From assembly GCF_002234675.1 (NCBI RefSeq), contig NC_019870.2, forward strand, positions 186,001-250,000: 64,000 bases of DNA, given 5' to 3'. The position numbers and the translations under genes were made by a program. This document shows positions 39,601 to 54,600 of this stretch, piece after piece. Origin of the DNA: Oryzias latipes. Taxonomy: Eukaryota; Chordata; Actinopteri; Beloniformes; Adrianichthyidae. The stretch's first letter is position 1. Each line of letters starts with the position of its first letter. A model generated the notes under the pieces. It did not search any database and was not told the origin of the DNA. It saw only the letters and a program-made list of their open reading frames with translations.

Positions 39601-42600
39601 GCGATGCATTGATTATCACCCCTGCTACTGACACTAAGAACTCTGTCTACCCAACAACTGCAATATTAAGGGAGACAACCAGTATGCCTGTCACAGATGA
39701 CAATGGTTTATCTACCATGTTGTATGAAGGTACTCCTGCCCCTACAACTCCCCAGACAAGCAGAGCCTCCGTGCCTAAAACTACTGAACAAAACACCAAC
39801 ACGGAAGCTAAGATTTCCTCCATTTCAGTCAAAAGCACTGAAAACCCACTAATGATTGATGCCATGGCAAACCTAAAAGACACTCTTATAACCACAACAA
39901 CTGCACTTACCACTATGGCTTCCATGACTAACACTACAGGAGTAAACAGTTGGACTGATCCTTTGACTTATACTACAACACATCATTTCACAAATATCCT
40001 TAACACAAGCTCTTCTACAACAACGGGACCTCCTGAAATACCTGCTACCAGTGCCACAGTTTACTCATCTAAATCCAACAACACCCCAATTCGGACCACA
40101 CCACTTAGCATTGGCACAAAATCACCAATAGCCACAGCTCTCGGTGATGTCAAAGGTACTGAAAATAGAAGTACAGTCACAGAAAACCTGTTCAATAGTC
40201 CCCTCTCTACCTTGGCTTCTGAAACACCTATTCAAAATCAAGGTTCCGCTACCTCCAATTGGACTGTCAACACATTTAAAAGTGCAGCTTCGACCACTCA
40301 TGAAACATTAAGTGACACTCCCCAAACCACCACAGATCCCCAAACAAATTCAGCTTTGATTATGTCCTCCACAGTGCTTACCAAAACCAATGACACTGCG
40401 GCATTCTCTGGACTTGCTGAAAATTCAAAAGGTGAAATCCCAAGGGACATAAAGGATTTGTCAACAGACATGCATCCCAGCAGTATTACAGATGTCACAT
40501 CCACTGACATGTCAGTTACATCCTCGTTTCATAAAACATCAATAGACTCAGTGTTCAACGCTACACTAGCCAACACGATCAGTGGAACGCAAAACACCAC
40601 CACACCCACTTTAATAACAGCCACCTCACAACCAACTACCCCACTTGAAAACTGGACGTCAAAAACACACCCAACCAGTTCTACTGATGATCTGAATCTG
40701 GCCAGTGATACTGCACACACCACTGTTCTTTTAGACACATTTAAAAGCCCAGAAGCTGGCAAAAGATCAGAAATCAATTTCCCAGCTTTCCTTACCACAC
40801 GACACGACAGCACACACCCAACAAGTGTTACGCAAGTATACAAGAAAAGCACAGATGTTTCTGTCACAGAAAGAAACTATCAAGGATTGGCTGCAACGAA
40901 AGATAGTAGTTTATTGAGCAGTCGGTTTCCGGATCTCATGGTTAGCACTTCCGATAAAGCGACTACATCAACTGATGACCATTTAAGTAGTACTGGTCTG
41001 ACAACCTCCTCTTTGCCAAATGCCAGGCCTAATGTACTTATTTCCACCACATTTGATTCAGGGCAAAGTACCGATTCTCTCAGTTCCCCCAGTGCAACCA
41101 CAATAACACACAGCAAAACCATTGGTGGCCCAACAATATCTACTGACACCCCAGTAAAAATCACAGCTCGCACAAACACAGGCTCTGATTCTAAAAACTT
41201 GTTACCAACCACAACCAGTCAGAGTTGGTTGTCAAGTACTACCTCTGATATTACAACCTTCAATAATCCAAGTGCCTTCACAAACAACTGGACAACCAAC
41301 AACATTCAAAGCACTTTGAAATCTGAACTGAAAGCCACCACTGACATTCCAATCACCACCAACAAGCAGCTTCTTTCACCCAAAGCAAACCAGACTACCA
41401 GCAATGCATTGATTATCACCCCTGCTACTGACACTAAGAACTCTGTCTACCCAACAACTGCAATATTAAGGGAGACAACCAGTATGCCTGTCACAGATGA
41501 CAATGGTTTATCTACCATGTTGTATGAAGGTACTCCTGCCCCTACAACTCCCCAGACAAGCAGAGCCTCCGTGCCTAAAACTACTGAACAAAACACCAAC
41601 ACGGAAGCTAAGATTTCCTCCATTTCAGTCAAAAGCACTGAAAACCCACTAATGATTGATGCCATGGCAAACCTAAAAGACACTCTTATAACCACAACAA
41701 CTGCACTTACCACTATGGCTTCCATGACTAACACTACAGGAGTAAACAGTTGGACTGATCCTTTGACTTATACTACAACACATCATTTCACAAATATCCT
41801 TAACACAAGCTCTTCTACAACAACGGGACCTCCTGAAATACCTGCTACCAGTGCCACAGTTTACTCATCTAAATCCAACAACACCCCAATTCGGACCACA
41901 CCACTTAGCATTGGCACAAAATCACCAATAGCCACAGCTCTCGGTGATGTCAAAGGTACTGAAAATAGAAGTGCAGTCACAGAAAACCTGTTCAATAGTC
42001 TCCTCTCTACCTTGGCTTCTGAAACACCTATTCAAAATCAAGGTTCCGCTACCTCCAATTGGACTGTCAACACATTTAAAAGTGCAGCTTCGACCACTCA
42101 TGAAACATTAAGTGACACTCCCCAAACCACCACAGATCCCCAAACAAATTCAGCTTTGATTATGTCCTCCACAGTGCTTACCAAAACCAATGACACTGCG
42201 GCATTCTCTGGACTTGCTGAAAATTCAAAAGGTGAAATCCCAAGGGACATAAAGGATTTGTCAACAGACATGCATCCCAGCAGTATTACAGATGTCACAT
42301 CCACTGACATGTCAGTTACATCCTCGTTTCATAAAACATCAATAGACTCAGTGTTCAACGCTACACTAGCCAACACGGTCAGTGGAACGCAAAACACCAC
42401 CACACCCACTTTAATAACAGCCACCTCACAACCAACTACCCCACTTGAAAACTGGACGTCAAAAACACACCCAACCAGTTCTACTGATGATCTGAATCTG
42501 GCCAGTGATACTGCACACACCACTGTTCTTTTAGACACATTTAAAAGCCCAGAAGCTGGCAAAAGATCAGAAATCAATTTCCCAGCTTTCCTTACCACAC

Positions 42601-45600
42601 GACACGACAGCACACACCCAACAAGTGTTACGCAAGTATACAAGAAAAGCACAGATGTTTCTGTCACAGAAAGAAACTATCAAGGATTGGCTGCAACAAA
42701 AGATAGTAGTTTATTGAGCAGTCGGTTTCCGGATCTCATGGTTAGCACTTCCGATAAAGCGACTACATCAACTGATGACCATTTAAGTAGTACTGGTCTG
42801 ACAACCTCCTCTTTGCCAAATGCCAGGCCTAATGTACTTATTTCCACCACATTTGATTCAGGGCAAAGTACCGATTCTCTCAGTTCCCCCAGTGCAACCA
42901 CAATAACACACAGCAAAACCATTGGTGGCCCAACAATATCTACTGACACCCCAGTAAAAATCACAGCTCGCACAAACACAGGCTCTGATTCTAAAAACTT
43001 GTTACCAACCACAACCAGTCAGAGTTGGTTGTCAAGTACTACCTCTGATATTACAACCTTCAATAATCCAAGTGCCTTCACAAACAACTGGACAACCAAC
43101 AACATTCAAAGCACTTTGAAATCTGAACTGAAAGCCACCACTGACATTCCAATCACCACCAACAAGCAGCTTCTTTCACCCAAAGCAAACCAGACTACCA
43201 GTGATGCATTGATTATCACCCCTGCTACTGACACTAAGAACTCTGTCTACCCAACAACTGCAATATTAAGGGAGACAACCAGTATGCCTGTCACAGATGA
43301 CAATGGTTTATCTACCATGTTGTATGAAGGTACTCCTGCCCCTACAACTCCCCAGACAAGCAGAGCCTCCGTGCCTAAAACTACTGAACAAAACACCAAC
43401 ACGGAAGCTAAGATTTCCTCCATTTCAGTCAAAAGCACTGAAAACCCACTAATGATTGATGCCATGGCAAACCTAAAAGACACTCTTATAACCACAACAA
43501 CTGCACTTACCACTATGGCTTCCATGACTAACACTACAGGAGTAAACAGTTGGACTGATCCTTTGACTTATACTACAACACATCATTTCACAAATATCCT
43601 TAACACAAGCTCTTCTACAACAACGGGACCTCCTGAAATACCTGCTACCAGTGCCACAGTTTACTCATCTAAATCCAACAACACCCCAATTCGGACCACA
43701 CCACTTAGCATTGGCACAAAATCACCAATAGCCACAGCTCTCGGTGATGTCAAAGGTACTGAAAATAGAAGTGCAGTCACAGAAAACCTGTTCAATAGTC
43801 TCCTCTCTACCTTGGCTTCTGAAACACCTATTCAAAATCAAGGTTCCGCTACCTCCAATTGGACTGTCAACACATTTAAAAGTGCAGCTTCGACCACTCA
43901 TGAAACATTAAGTGACACTCCCCAAACCACCACAGATCCCCAAACAAATTCAGCTTTGATTATGTCCTCCACAGTGCTTACCAAAACCAATGACACTGCG
44001 GCATTCTCTGGACTTGCTGAAAATTCAAAAGGTGAAATCCCAAGGGACATAAAGGATTTGTCAACAGACATGCATCCCAGCAGTATTACAGATGTCACAT
44101 CCACTGACATGTCAGTTACATCCTCGTTTCATAAAACATCAATAGACTCAGTGTTCAACGCTACACTAGCCAACACGGTCAGTGGAACGCAAAACACCAC
44201 CACACCCACTTTAATAACAGCCACCTCACAACCAACTACCCCACTTGAAAACTGGACGTCAAAAACACACCCAACCAGTTCTACTGATGATCTGAATCTG
44301 GCCAGTGATACTGCACACACCACTGTTCTTTTAGACACATTTAAAAGCCCAGAAGCTGGCAAAAGATCAGAAATCAATTTCCCAGCTTTCCTTACCACAC
44401 GACACGACAGCACACACCCAACAAGTGTTACGCAAGTATACAAGAAAAGCACAGATGTTTCTGTCACAGAAAGAAACTATCAAGGATTGGCTGCAACAAA
44501 AGATAGTAGTTTATTGAGCAGTCGGTTTCCGGATCTCATGGTTAGCACTTCCGATAAAGCGATTACATCAACTGATGACCATTTAAGTAGTACTGGTCTG
44601 ACAACCTCCTCTTTGCCAAATGCCAGGCCTAATGTACTTATTTCCACCACATTTGATTCAGGGCAAAGTACCGATTCTCTCAGTTCCCCCAGTGCAACCA
44701 CAATAACACACAGCAAAACCATTGGTGGCCCAACAATATCTACTGACACCCCAGTAAAAATCACAGCTCGCACAAACACAGGCTCTGATTCTAAAAACTT
44801 GTTACCAACCACAACCAGTCAGAGTTGGTTGTCAAGTACTACCTCTGATATTACAACCTTCAATAATCCAAGTGCCTTCACAAACAACTGGACAACCAAC
44901 AACATTCAAAGCACTTTGAAATCTGAACTGAAAGCCACCACTGACATTCCAATCACCACCAACAAGCAGCTTCTTTCACCCAAAGCAAACCAGACTACCA
45001 GTGATGCATTGATTATCACCCCTGCTACTGACACTAAGAACTCTGTCTACCCAACAACTGCAATATTAAGGGAGACAACCAGTATGCCTGTCACAGATGA
45101 CAATGGTTTATCTACCATGTTGTATGAAGGTACTCCTGCCCCTACAACTCCCCAGACAAGCAGAGCCTCCGTGCCTAAAACTACTGAACAAAACACCAAC
45201 ACGGAAGCTAAGATTTCCTCCATTTCAGTCAAAAGCACTGAAAACCCACTAATGATTGATGCCATGGCAAACCTAAAAGACACTCTTATAACCACAACAA
45301 CTGCACTTACCACTATGGCTTCCATGACTAACACTACAGGAGTAAACAGTTGGACTGATCCTTTGACTTATACTACAACACATCATTTCACAAATATCCT
45401 TAACACAAGCTCTTCTACAACAACGGGACCTCCTGAAATACCTGCTACCAGTGCCACAGTTTACTCATCTAAATCCAACAACACCCCAATTCGGACCACA
45501 CCACTTAGCATTGGCACAAAATCACCAATAGCCACAGCTCTCGGTGATGTCAAAGGTACTGAAAATAGAAGTGCAGTCACAGAAAACCTGTTCAATAGTC

Positions 45601-48600
45601 TCCTCTCTACCTTGGCTTCTGAAACACCTATTCAAAATCAAGGTTCCGCTACCTCCAATTGGACTGTCAACACATTTAAAAGTGCAGCTTCGACCACTCA
45701 TGAAACATTAAGTGACACTCCCCAAACCACCACAGATCCCCAAACAAATTCAGCTTTGATTATGTCCTCCACAGTGCTTACCAAAACCAATGACACTGCG
45801 GCATTCTCTGGACTTGCTGAAAATTCAAAAGGTGAAATCCCAAGGGACATAAAGGATTTGTCAACAGATATGTTTCCCAGCAGTATTACAGACGTCACAT
45901 CCACTGACATGTCAGTTACATCCTCGTTTCATAAAACATCAATAGACTCAGTGTTCAACGCTACACTAGCCAACACGGTCAGTGGAACGCAAAACACCAC
46001 CACACCCACTTTAATAACAGCCACCTCACAACCAACTACCCCACTTGAAAACTGGACGTCAAAAACACACCCAACCAGTTCTACTGGTGATCTGAATCTG
46101 GCCAGTGATACTGCACACATCACTGTTCTTTTAGACACATTTAAAAGCCCAGAAGCTGGCAAAAGATCAGAAATCAATTTCCCAGCTTTCCTTACCACAC
46201 GACACGACAGCACACACCCAACAAGTGTTACGCAAGTATACAAGAAAAGCACAGATGTTTCTGTCACAGAAAGAAACTATCAAGGATTGGCTGCAACAAA
46301 AGATAGTAGTTTATTGAGCAGTCGGTTTCCGGATCTCATGGTTAGCACTTCCGATAAAGCGACTACATCAACTGATGACCATTTAAGTAGTACTGGTCTG
46401 ACAACCTCCTCTTTGCCAAATGCCAGGCCTAATGTACTTATTTCCACCACATTTGATTCAGGGCAAAGTACCGATTCTCTCAGTTCCCCCAGTGCAACCA
46501 CAATAACACACAGCAAAACCATTGGTGGCCCAACAATATCTACTGACACCCCAGTAAAAATCACAGCTCGCACAAACACAGGCTCTGATTCTAAAAACTT
46601 GTTACCAACCACAACCAGTCAGAGTTGGTTGTCAAGTACTACCTCTGATATTACAACCTTCAATAATCCAAGTGCCTTCACAAACAACTGGACAACCAAC
46701 AACATTCAAAGCACTTTGAAATCTGAACTGAAAGCCACCACTGACATTCCAATCACCACCAACAAGCAGCTTCTTTCACCCAAAGCAAACCAGACTACCA
46801 GTGATGCATTGATTATCACCCCTGCTACTGACACTAAGGACTCTGTCTACCCAACAACTGCAATATTAAGGGAGACAACCAGTATGCCTGTCACAGATGA
46901 CAATGGTTTATCTACCATGTTGTATGAAGGTACTCCTGCCCCTACAACTCCCCAGACAAGCAGAGCCTCCGTGCCTAAAACTACTGAACAAAACACCAAC
47001 ACGGAAGCTAAGATTTCCTCCATTTCAGTCAAAAGCACTGAAAACCCACTAATGATTGATGCCATGGCAAACCTAAAAGACACTCTTATAACCACAACAA
47101 CTGCACTTACCACTATGGCTTCCATGACTAACACTACAGGAGTAAACAGTTGGACTGATCCTTTGACTTATACTACAACACATCATTTCACAAATATCCT
47201 TAACACAAGCTCTTCTACAACAACGGGACCTCCTGAAATACCTGCTACCAGTGCCACAGTTTACTCATCTAAATCCAACAACACCCCAATTCGGACCACA
47301 CCACTTAGCATTGGCACAAAATCACCAATAGCCACAGCTCTCGGTGATGTCAAAGGTACTGAAAATAGAAGTGCAGTCACAGAAAACCTGTTCAATAGTC
47401 TCCTCTCTACCTTGGCTTCTGAAACACCTATTCAAAATCAAGGTTCCGCTACCTCCAATTGGACTGTCAACACATTTAAAAGTGCAGCTTCGACCACTCA
47501 TGAAACATTAAGTGACACTCCCCAAACCACCACAGATCCCCAAACAAATTCAGCTTTGATTATGTCCTCCACAGTGCTTACCAAAACCAATGACACTGCG
47601 GCATTCTCTGGACTTGCTGAAAATTCAAAAGGTGAAATCCCAAGGGACATAAAGGATTTGTCAACAGACATGCATCCCAGCAGTATTACAGATGTCACAT
47701 CCACTGACATGTCAGTTACATCCTCGTTTCATAAAACATCAATAGACTCAGTGTTCAACGCTACACTAGCCAACACGATCAGTGGAACGCAAAACACCAC
47801 CACACCCACTTTAATAACAGCCACCTCACAACCAACTACCCCACTTGAAAACTGGACGTCAAAAACACACCCAACCAGTTCTACTGATGATCTGAATCTG
47901 GCCAGTGATACTGCACACACCACTGTTCTTTTAGACACATTTAAAAGCCCAGAAGCTGGCAAAAGATCAGAAATCAATTTCCCAGCTTTCCTTACCACAC
48001 GACACGACAGCACACACCCAACAAGTGTTACGCAAGTATACAAGAAAAGCACAGATGTTTCTGTCACAGAAAGAAACTATCAAGGATTGGCTGCAACAAA
48101 AGATAGTAGTTTATTGAGCAGTCGGTTTCCGGATCTCATGGTTAGCACTTCCGATAAAGCGACTACATCAACTGATGACCATTTAAGTAGTACTGGTCTG
48201 ACAACCTCCTCTTTGCCAAATGCCAGGCCTAATGTACTTATTTCCACCACATTTGATTCAGGGCAAAGTACCGATTCTCTCAGTTCCCCCAGTGCAACCA
48301 CAATAACACACAGCAAAACCATTGGTGGCCCAACAATATCTACTGACACCCCAGTAAAAATCACAGCTCGCACAAACACAGGCTCTGATTCTAAAAACTT
48401 GTTACCAACCACAACCAGTCAGAGTTGGTTGTCAAGTACTACCTCTGATATTACAACCTTCAATAATCCAAGTGCCTTCACAAACAACTGGACAACCAAC
48501 AACATTCAAAGCACTTTGAAATCTGAACTGAAAGCCACCACTGACATTCCAATCACCACCAACAAGCAGCTTCTTTCACCCAAAGCAAACCAGACTACCA

Positions 48601-51600
48601 GTGATGCATTGATTATCACCCCTGCTACTGACACTAAGAACTCTGTCTACCCAACAACTGCAATATTAAGGGAGACAACCAGTATGCCTGTCACAGATGA
48701 CAATGGTTTATCTACCATGTTGTATGAAGGTACTCCTGCCCCTACAACTCCCCAGACAAGCAGAGCCTCCGTGCCTAAAACTACTGAACAAAACACCAAC
48801 ACGGAAGCTAAGATTTCCTCCATTTCAGTCAAAAGCACTGAAAACCCACTAATGATTGATGCCATGGCAAACCTAAAAGACACTCTTATAACCACAACAA
48901 CTGCACTTACCACTATGGCTTCCATGACTAACACTACAGGAGTAAACAGTTGGACTGATCCTTTGACTTATACTACAACACATCATTTCACAAATATCCT
49001 TAACACAAGCTCTTCTACAACAACGGGACCTCCTGAAATACCTGCTACCAGTGCCACAGTTTACTCATCTAAATCTACCAACACCCCAATTCGGACCACA
49101 CCACTTAGCATTGGCACAAAATCACCAATAGCCACAGCTCTCGGTGATGTCAAAGGTACTGAAAATAGAAGTGCAGTCACAGAAAACCTGTTCAATAGTC
49201 TCCTCTCTACCTTGGCTTCTGAAACACCTATTCAAAATCAAGGTTCCGCTACCTCCAATTGGACTGTCAACACATTTAAAAGTGCAGCTTCGACCACTCA
49301 TGAAACATTAAGTGACACTCCCCAAACCACCACAGATCCCCAAACAAATTCAGCTTTGATTATGTCCTCCACAGTGCTTACCAAAACCAATGACACTGCG
49401 GCATTCTCTGGACTTGCTGAAAATTCAAAAGGTGAAATCCCATGGGACATAAAGGATTTGTCAACAGACATGCATCCCAGCAGTATTACAGATGTCACAT
49501 CCACTGACATGTCAGTTACATCCTCGTTTCATAAAACATCAATAGACTCAGTGTTCAACGCTACACTAGCCAACACGGTCAGTGGAACGCAAAACACCAC
49601 CACACCCACTTTAATAACAGCCACCTCACAACCAACTACCCCACTTAAAAACTGGACGTCAAAAACACACCCAACCAGTTCTACTGGTGATCTGAATCTG
49701 GCCAGTGATACTGCACACACCACTGTTCTTTTAGACACATTTAAAAGCCCAGAAGCTGGCAAAAGATCAGAAATCAATTTCCCAGCTTTCCTTACCACAC
49801 GACACGACAGCACACACCCAACAAGTGTTACGCAAGTATACAAGAAAAGCACAGATGTTTCTGTCACAGAAAGAAACTATCAAGGATTGGCTGCAACAAA
49901 AGATAGTAGTTTATTGAGCAGTCGGTTTCCGGATCTCATGGTTAGCACTTCCGATAAAGCGATTACATCAACTGATGACCATTTAAGTAGTACTGGTCTG
50001 ACAACCTCCTCTTTGCCAAATGCCAGGCCTAATGTACTTATTTCCACCACATTTGATTCAGGGCAAAGTACCGATTCTCTCAGTTCCCCCAGTGCAACCA
50101 CAATAACACACAGCAAAACCATTGGTGGCCCAACAATATCTACTGACACCCCAGTAAAAATCACAGCTCGCACAAACACAGGCTCTGATTCTAAAGACTT
50201 GTTACCAACCACAACCAGTCAGAGTTGGTTGTCAAGTACTACCTCTGATATTACAACCTTCAATAATCCAAGTGCCTTCACAAACAACTGGACAACCAAC
50301 AACATTCAAAGCACTTTGAAACATGAACTGAAAGCCACCACTGACATTCCAATCACCACCAACAAGCAGCTTCTTTCACCCAAAGCAAACCAAACTACCA
50401 GTGATGCATTGATTATCACCCCTGCTACTGACACTAAGAACTCTGTCTACCCAACAACTGCAATATTAAGGGAGACAACCAGTATGCCTGTCACAGATGA
50501 CAATGGTTTATCTACCATGTTGTATGAAGGTACTCCTGCCCCTACAACTCCCCAGACAAGCAGAGCCTCCGTGCCTAAAACTACTGAACAAAACACCAAC
50601 ACGGAAGCTAAGATTTCCTCCATTTCAGTCAAAAGCACTGAAAACCCACTAATGATTGATGCCATGGCAAACCTAAAAGACACTCTTATAACCACAACAA
50701 CTGCACTTACCACTATGGCTTCCATGACTAACACTACAGGAGTAAACAGTTGGACTGATCCTTTGACTTATACTACAACACATCATTTCACAAATATCCT
50801 TAACACAAGCTCTTCTACAACAACGGGACCTCCTGAAATACCTGCTACCAGTGCCACAGTTTACTCATCTAAATCCAACAACACCCCAATTCGGACCACA
50901 CCACTTAGCATTGGCACAAAATCACCAATAGCCACAGCTCTCGGTGATGTCAAAGGTACTGAAAATAGAAGTGCAGTCACAGAAAACCTGTTCAATAGTC
51001 TCCTCTCTACCTTGGCTTCTGAAACACCTATTCAAAATCAAGGTTCCGCTACCTCCAATTGGACTGTCAACACATTTAAAAGTGCAGCTTCGACCACTCA
51101 TGAAACATTAAGTGACACTCCCCAAACCACCACAGATCCCCAAACAAATTCAGCTTTGATTATGTCCTCCACAGTGCTTACCAAAACCAATGACACTGCG
51201 GCATTCTCTGGACTTGCTGAAAATTCAAAAGGTGAAATCCCATGGGACATAAAGGATTTGTCAACAGACATGCATCCCAGCAGTATTACAGATGTCACAT
51301 CCACTGACATGTCAGTTACATCCTCGTTTCATAAAACATCAATAGACTCAGTGTTCAACGCTACACTAGCCAACACGGTCAGTGGAACGCAAAACACCAC
51401 CACACCCACTTTAATAACAGCCACCTCACAACCAACTACCCCACTTAAAAACTGGACGTCAAAAACACACCCAACCAGTTCTACTGGTGATCTGAATCTG
51501 GCCAGTGATACTGCACACACCACTGTTCTTTTAGACACATTTAAAAGCCCAGAAGCTGGCAAAAGATCAGAAATCAATTTCCCAGCTTTCCTTACCACAC

Positions 51601-54600
51601 GACACGACAGCACACACCCAACAAGTGTTACGCAAGTATACAAGAAAAGCACAGATGTTTCTGTCACAGAAAGAAACTATCAAGGATTGGCTGCAACAAA
51701 AGATAGTAGTTTATTGAGCAGTCGGTTTCCGGATCTCATGGTTAGCACTTCCGATAAAGCGATTACATCAACTGATGACCATTTAAGTAGTACTGGTCTG
51801 ACAACCTCCTCTTTGCCAAATGCCAGGCCTAATGTACTTATTTCCACCACATTTGATTCAGGGCAAAGTACCGATTCTCTCAGTTCCCCCAGTGCAACCA
51901 CAATAACACACAGCAAAACCATTGGTGGCCCAACAATATCTACTGACACCCCAGTAAAAATCACAGCTCGCACAAACACAGGCTCTGATTCTAAAGACTT
52001 GTTACCAACCACAACCAGTCAGAGTTGGTTGTCAAGTACTACCTCTGATATTACAACCTTCAATAATCCAAGTGCCTTCACAAACAACTGGACAACCAAC
52101 AACATTCAAAGCACTTTGAAACATGAACTGAAAGCCACCACTGACATTCCAATCACCACCAACAAGCAGCTTCTTTCACCCAAAGCAAACCAAACTACCA
52201 GTGATGCATTGATTATCACCCCTGCTACTGACACTAAGAACTCTGTCTACCCAACAACTGCAATATTAAGGGAGACAACCAGTATGCCTGTCACAGATGA
52301 CAATGGTTTATCTACCATGTTGTATGAAGGTACTCCTGCCCCTACAACTCCCCAGACAAGCAGAGCCTCCGTGCCTAAAACTACTGAACAAAACACCAAC
52401 ACGGAAGCTAAGATTTCCTCCATTTCAGTCAAAAGCACTGAAAACCCACTAATGATTGATGCCATGGCAAACCTAAAAGACACTCTTATAACCACAACAA
52501 CTGGACTTACCACTATGGCTTCCATGACTTACACTACAGGAGTAAACAGTTGGACTGATCCTTTGACTTATACTACAACACATCATTTTACAAATATCCT
52601 TAACACAAGCTCTTCTACAACAACGGGACCTCCTGAAATACCTGCTACCAGTGCCATAGTTTACTCATCTAAATCCAACAACACCCCAATTCGGACCACA
52701 CCACTCAGCATTGGCACAAAATCACCAATAGCCACAGCTCTCGGTGATGTCAAAGGTACTGAAAATAGAAGTACAGTCACAGAAAACCTGTTCAATAGTC
52801 TCCTCTCTACCTTGGCTTCTGAAACACATATTCAAAATCAAGGTTCCGCTACCTCCAATTGGACTGTCAACACATTTAAAAGTGCAGCTTCGACCACTCA
52901 TGAAACATTAAGTGACACTCCCCAAACCACCACAGATCCCCAAACAAATTCAGCTTTGATTATGTCCTCCACAGTGCTTACCAAAACCAATGACACTGCG
53001 GCATTTTCTGGACTTGCTGAAAATTCAACAGGTGAAATCCCAAGGGACATAAAGGATTTGTCAACAGACATGCATCCCAGCAGTATTACAGATGTCACAT
53101 CCACTGACATGTCAGTTACATCCTCGTTTCATAAAACATCAATAGACTCAGTGTTCAACGCTACACTAGCCAACACGATCAGTGGAACGCAAAACACCAC
53201 CTCACCCACTTTAATAACAGCCACCTCACAACCAACTACCCCCCTTGAAAACTGGACGTCAAAAACACACCCAACCAGAAAGCAGCTTCTTTCACCCAAA
53301 GCAAACCAGACTACCAGCGATGCATTGATTATCCCTCCATCCGCTATCAGTAAAATATCTGTCTACTCAGACACCAACATATTTATGCAGTTTACCACCT
53401 TGTCTCCGACCAATGAAGACTTCTTGTCTGCCATAATATACAACAGTTCTTCTATATCCACAACTCCCATTTATCAGACCTCCAGCATTTTTGGGTCTAA
53501 ACATACAGTTTCCACAAGCACGTATCTTTCAACTTCTCCCGAATCACAGCTATTGCATCTCGTTGAGGTGCATTCTTCCACTATGTCAGGACCAAATTCC
53601 CAGCCTTTTTCAAAACCAAAACCTTCAAATTTATTAAGACCGCAACCTCAACCAATTCACACGCCAAACCCTTACCGTTATCTTAAACCAAGTACCCCCG
53701 CTCCATTGAGACCTCGCCCCCAACCGACTTCAAGGCCAAAGCCTTTTCATGTTCTTGAACCAAATCTTCCCTGTTTGTCAAGACCACGACCTCAAACACC
53801 TCCTCGGCCAATGCCTTCTCCATTTCTACACCCACATCCTCCTACTATGTTAACTCCACGTCCCCAACCAGCTCCAATGCCAAACCCTTCCCCTTACATG
53901 GAGCAAAATCCTTCCACTCATTTAAGACCTTCTTTACAATTGGCTCCAATGCCAAAGCCCTCATATTATTCAGAGCCAAACTCTCACACTTGGTCAAGAC
54001 CCCGTCCACAAACGGCTTCAAGGCCAAAGCCTATCCGCTTTACAGAACAAAATCCCCCTACTAAACTAAGACCTCTTCCTCATCCTGTTACAAGGCCAAA
54101 GCCTTCCCGTTTTTCGGATCCAAATCCCCCTTCTAAATCAAGACCTGTTCCTTATCCTGTTACAAGGCCAAAGCCTTCCCGTTTTTTGGAACCACATCCC
54201 CCTTCTAAATCAAGACCTAGTCCTCATCCTGTTACAAGGCCAAAACCTTCCCGTTTCTTGGAACCACACCCCCCTTCTAAATCAAGACCTAGTCCTCATC
54301 CTGTTAAAAGGCCAAAGCCTTCCCGTTTCTTGGAACCACATCCCCCTTCTAAATCAAGACCTGTTCCTCATCCTGTTACAAGGCCAAAGCCTTCCCGTTT
54401 CTTGGAACCACAACCCCCTTCTAAATCAAGACTTAGTCCTCATCCTGTTACAAGGCCAAAGCCTTCCCGTTTCTTGGAACCACAACCCCCTTCTAAATCA
54501 AGACCTGTTCCTCATCCTGTTAAAAGGCCAAAGCCTTCCCGTTTTTTGGAACCACATCCACCTTCTAAATCAACACCTGTTCCTCATCCTGTTAAAAGGC

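Noticed and set aside
24809..53110. Regular minus-strand frames of 70-112 residues every 1800 bp across the giant exon
   Set aside because: They are antisense shadows repeated with the 1800-bp unit; their hydrophobic Val/Leu-rich look comes from reading Thr/Asn codons backwards.
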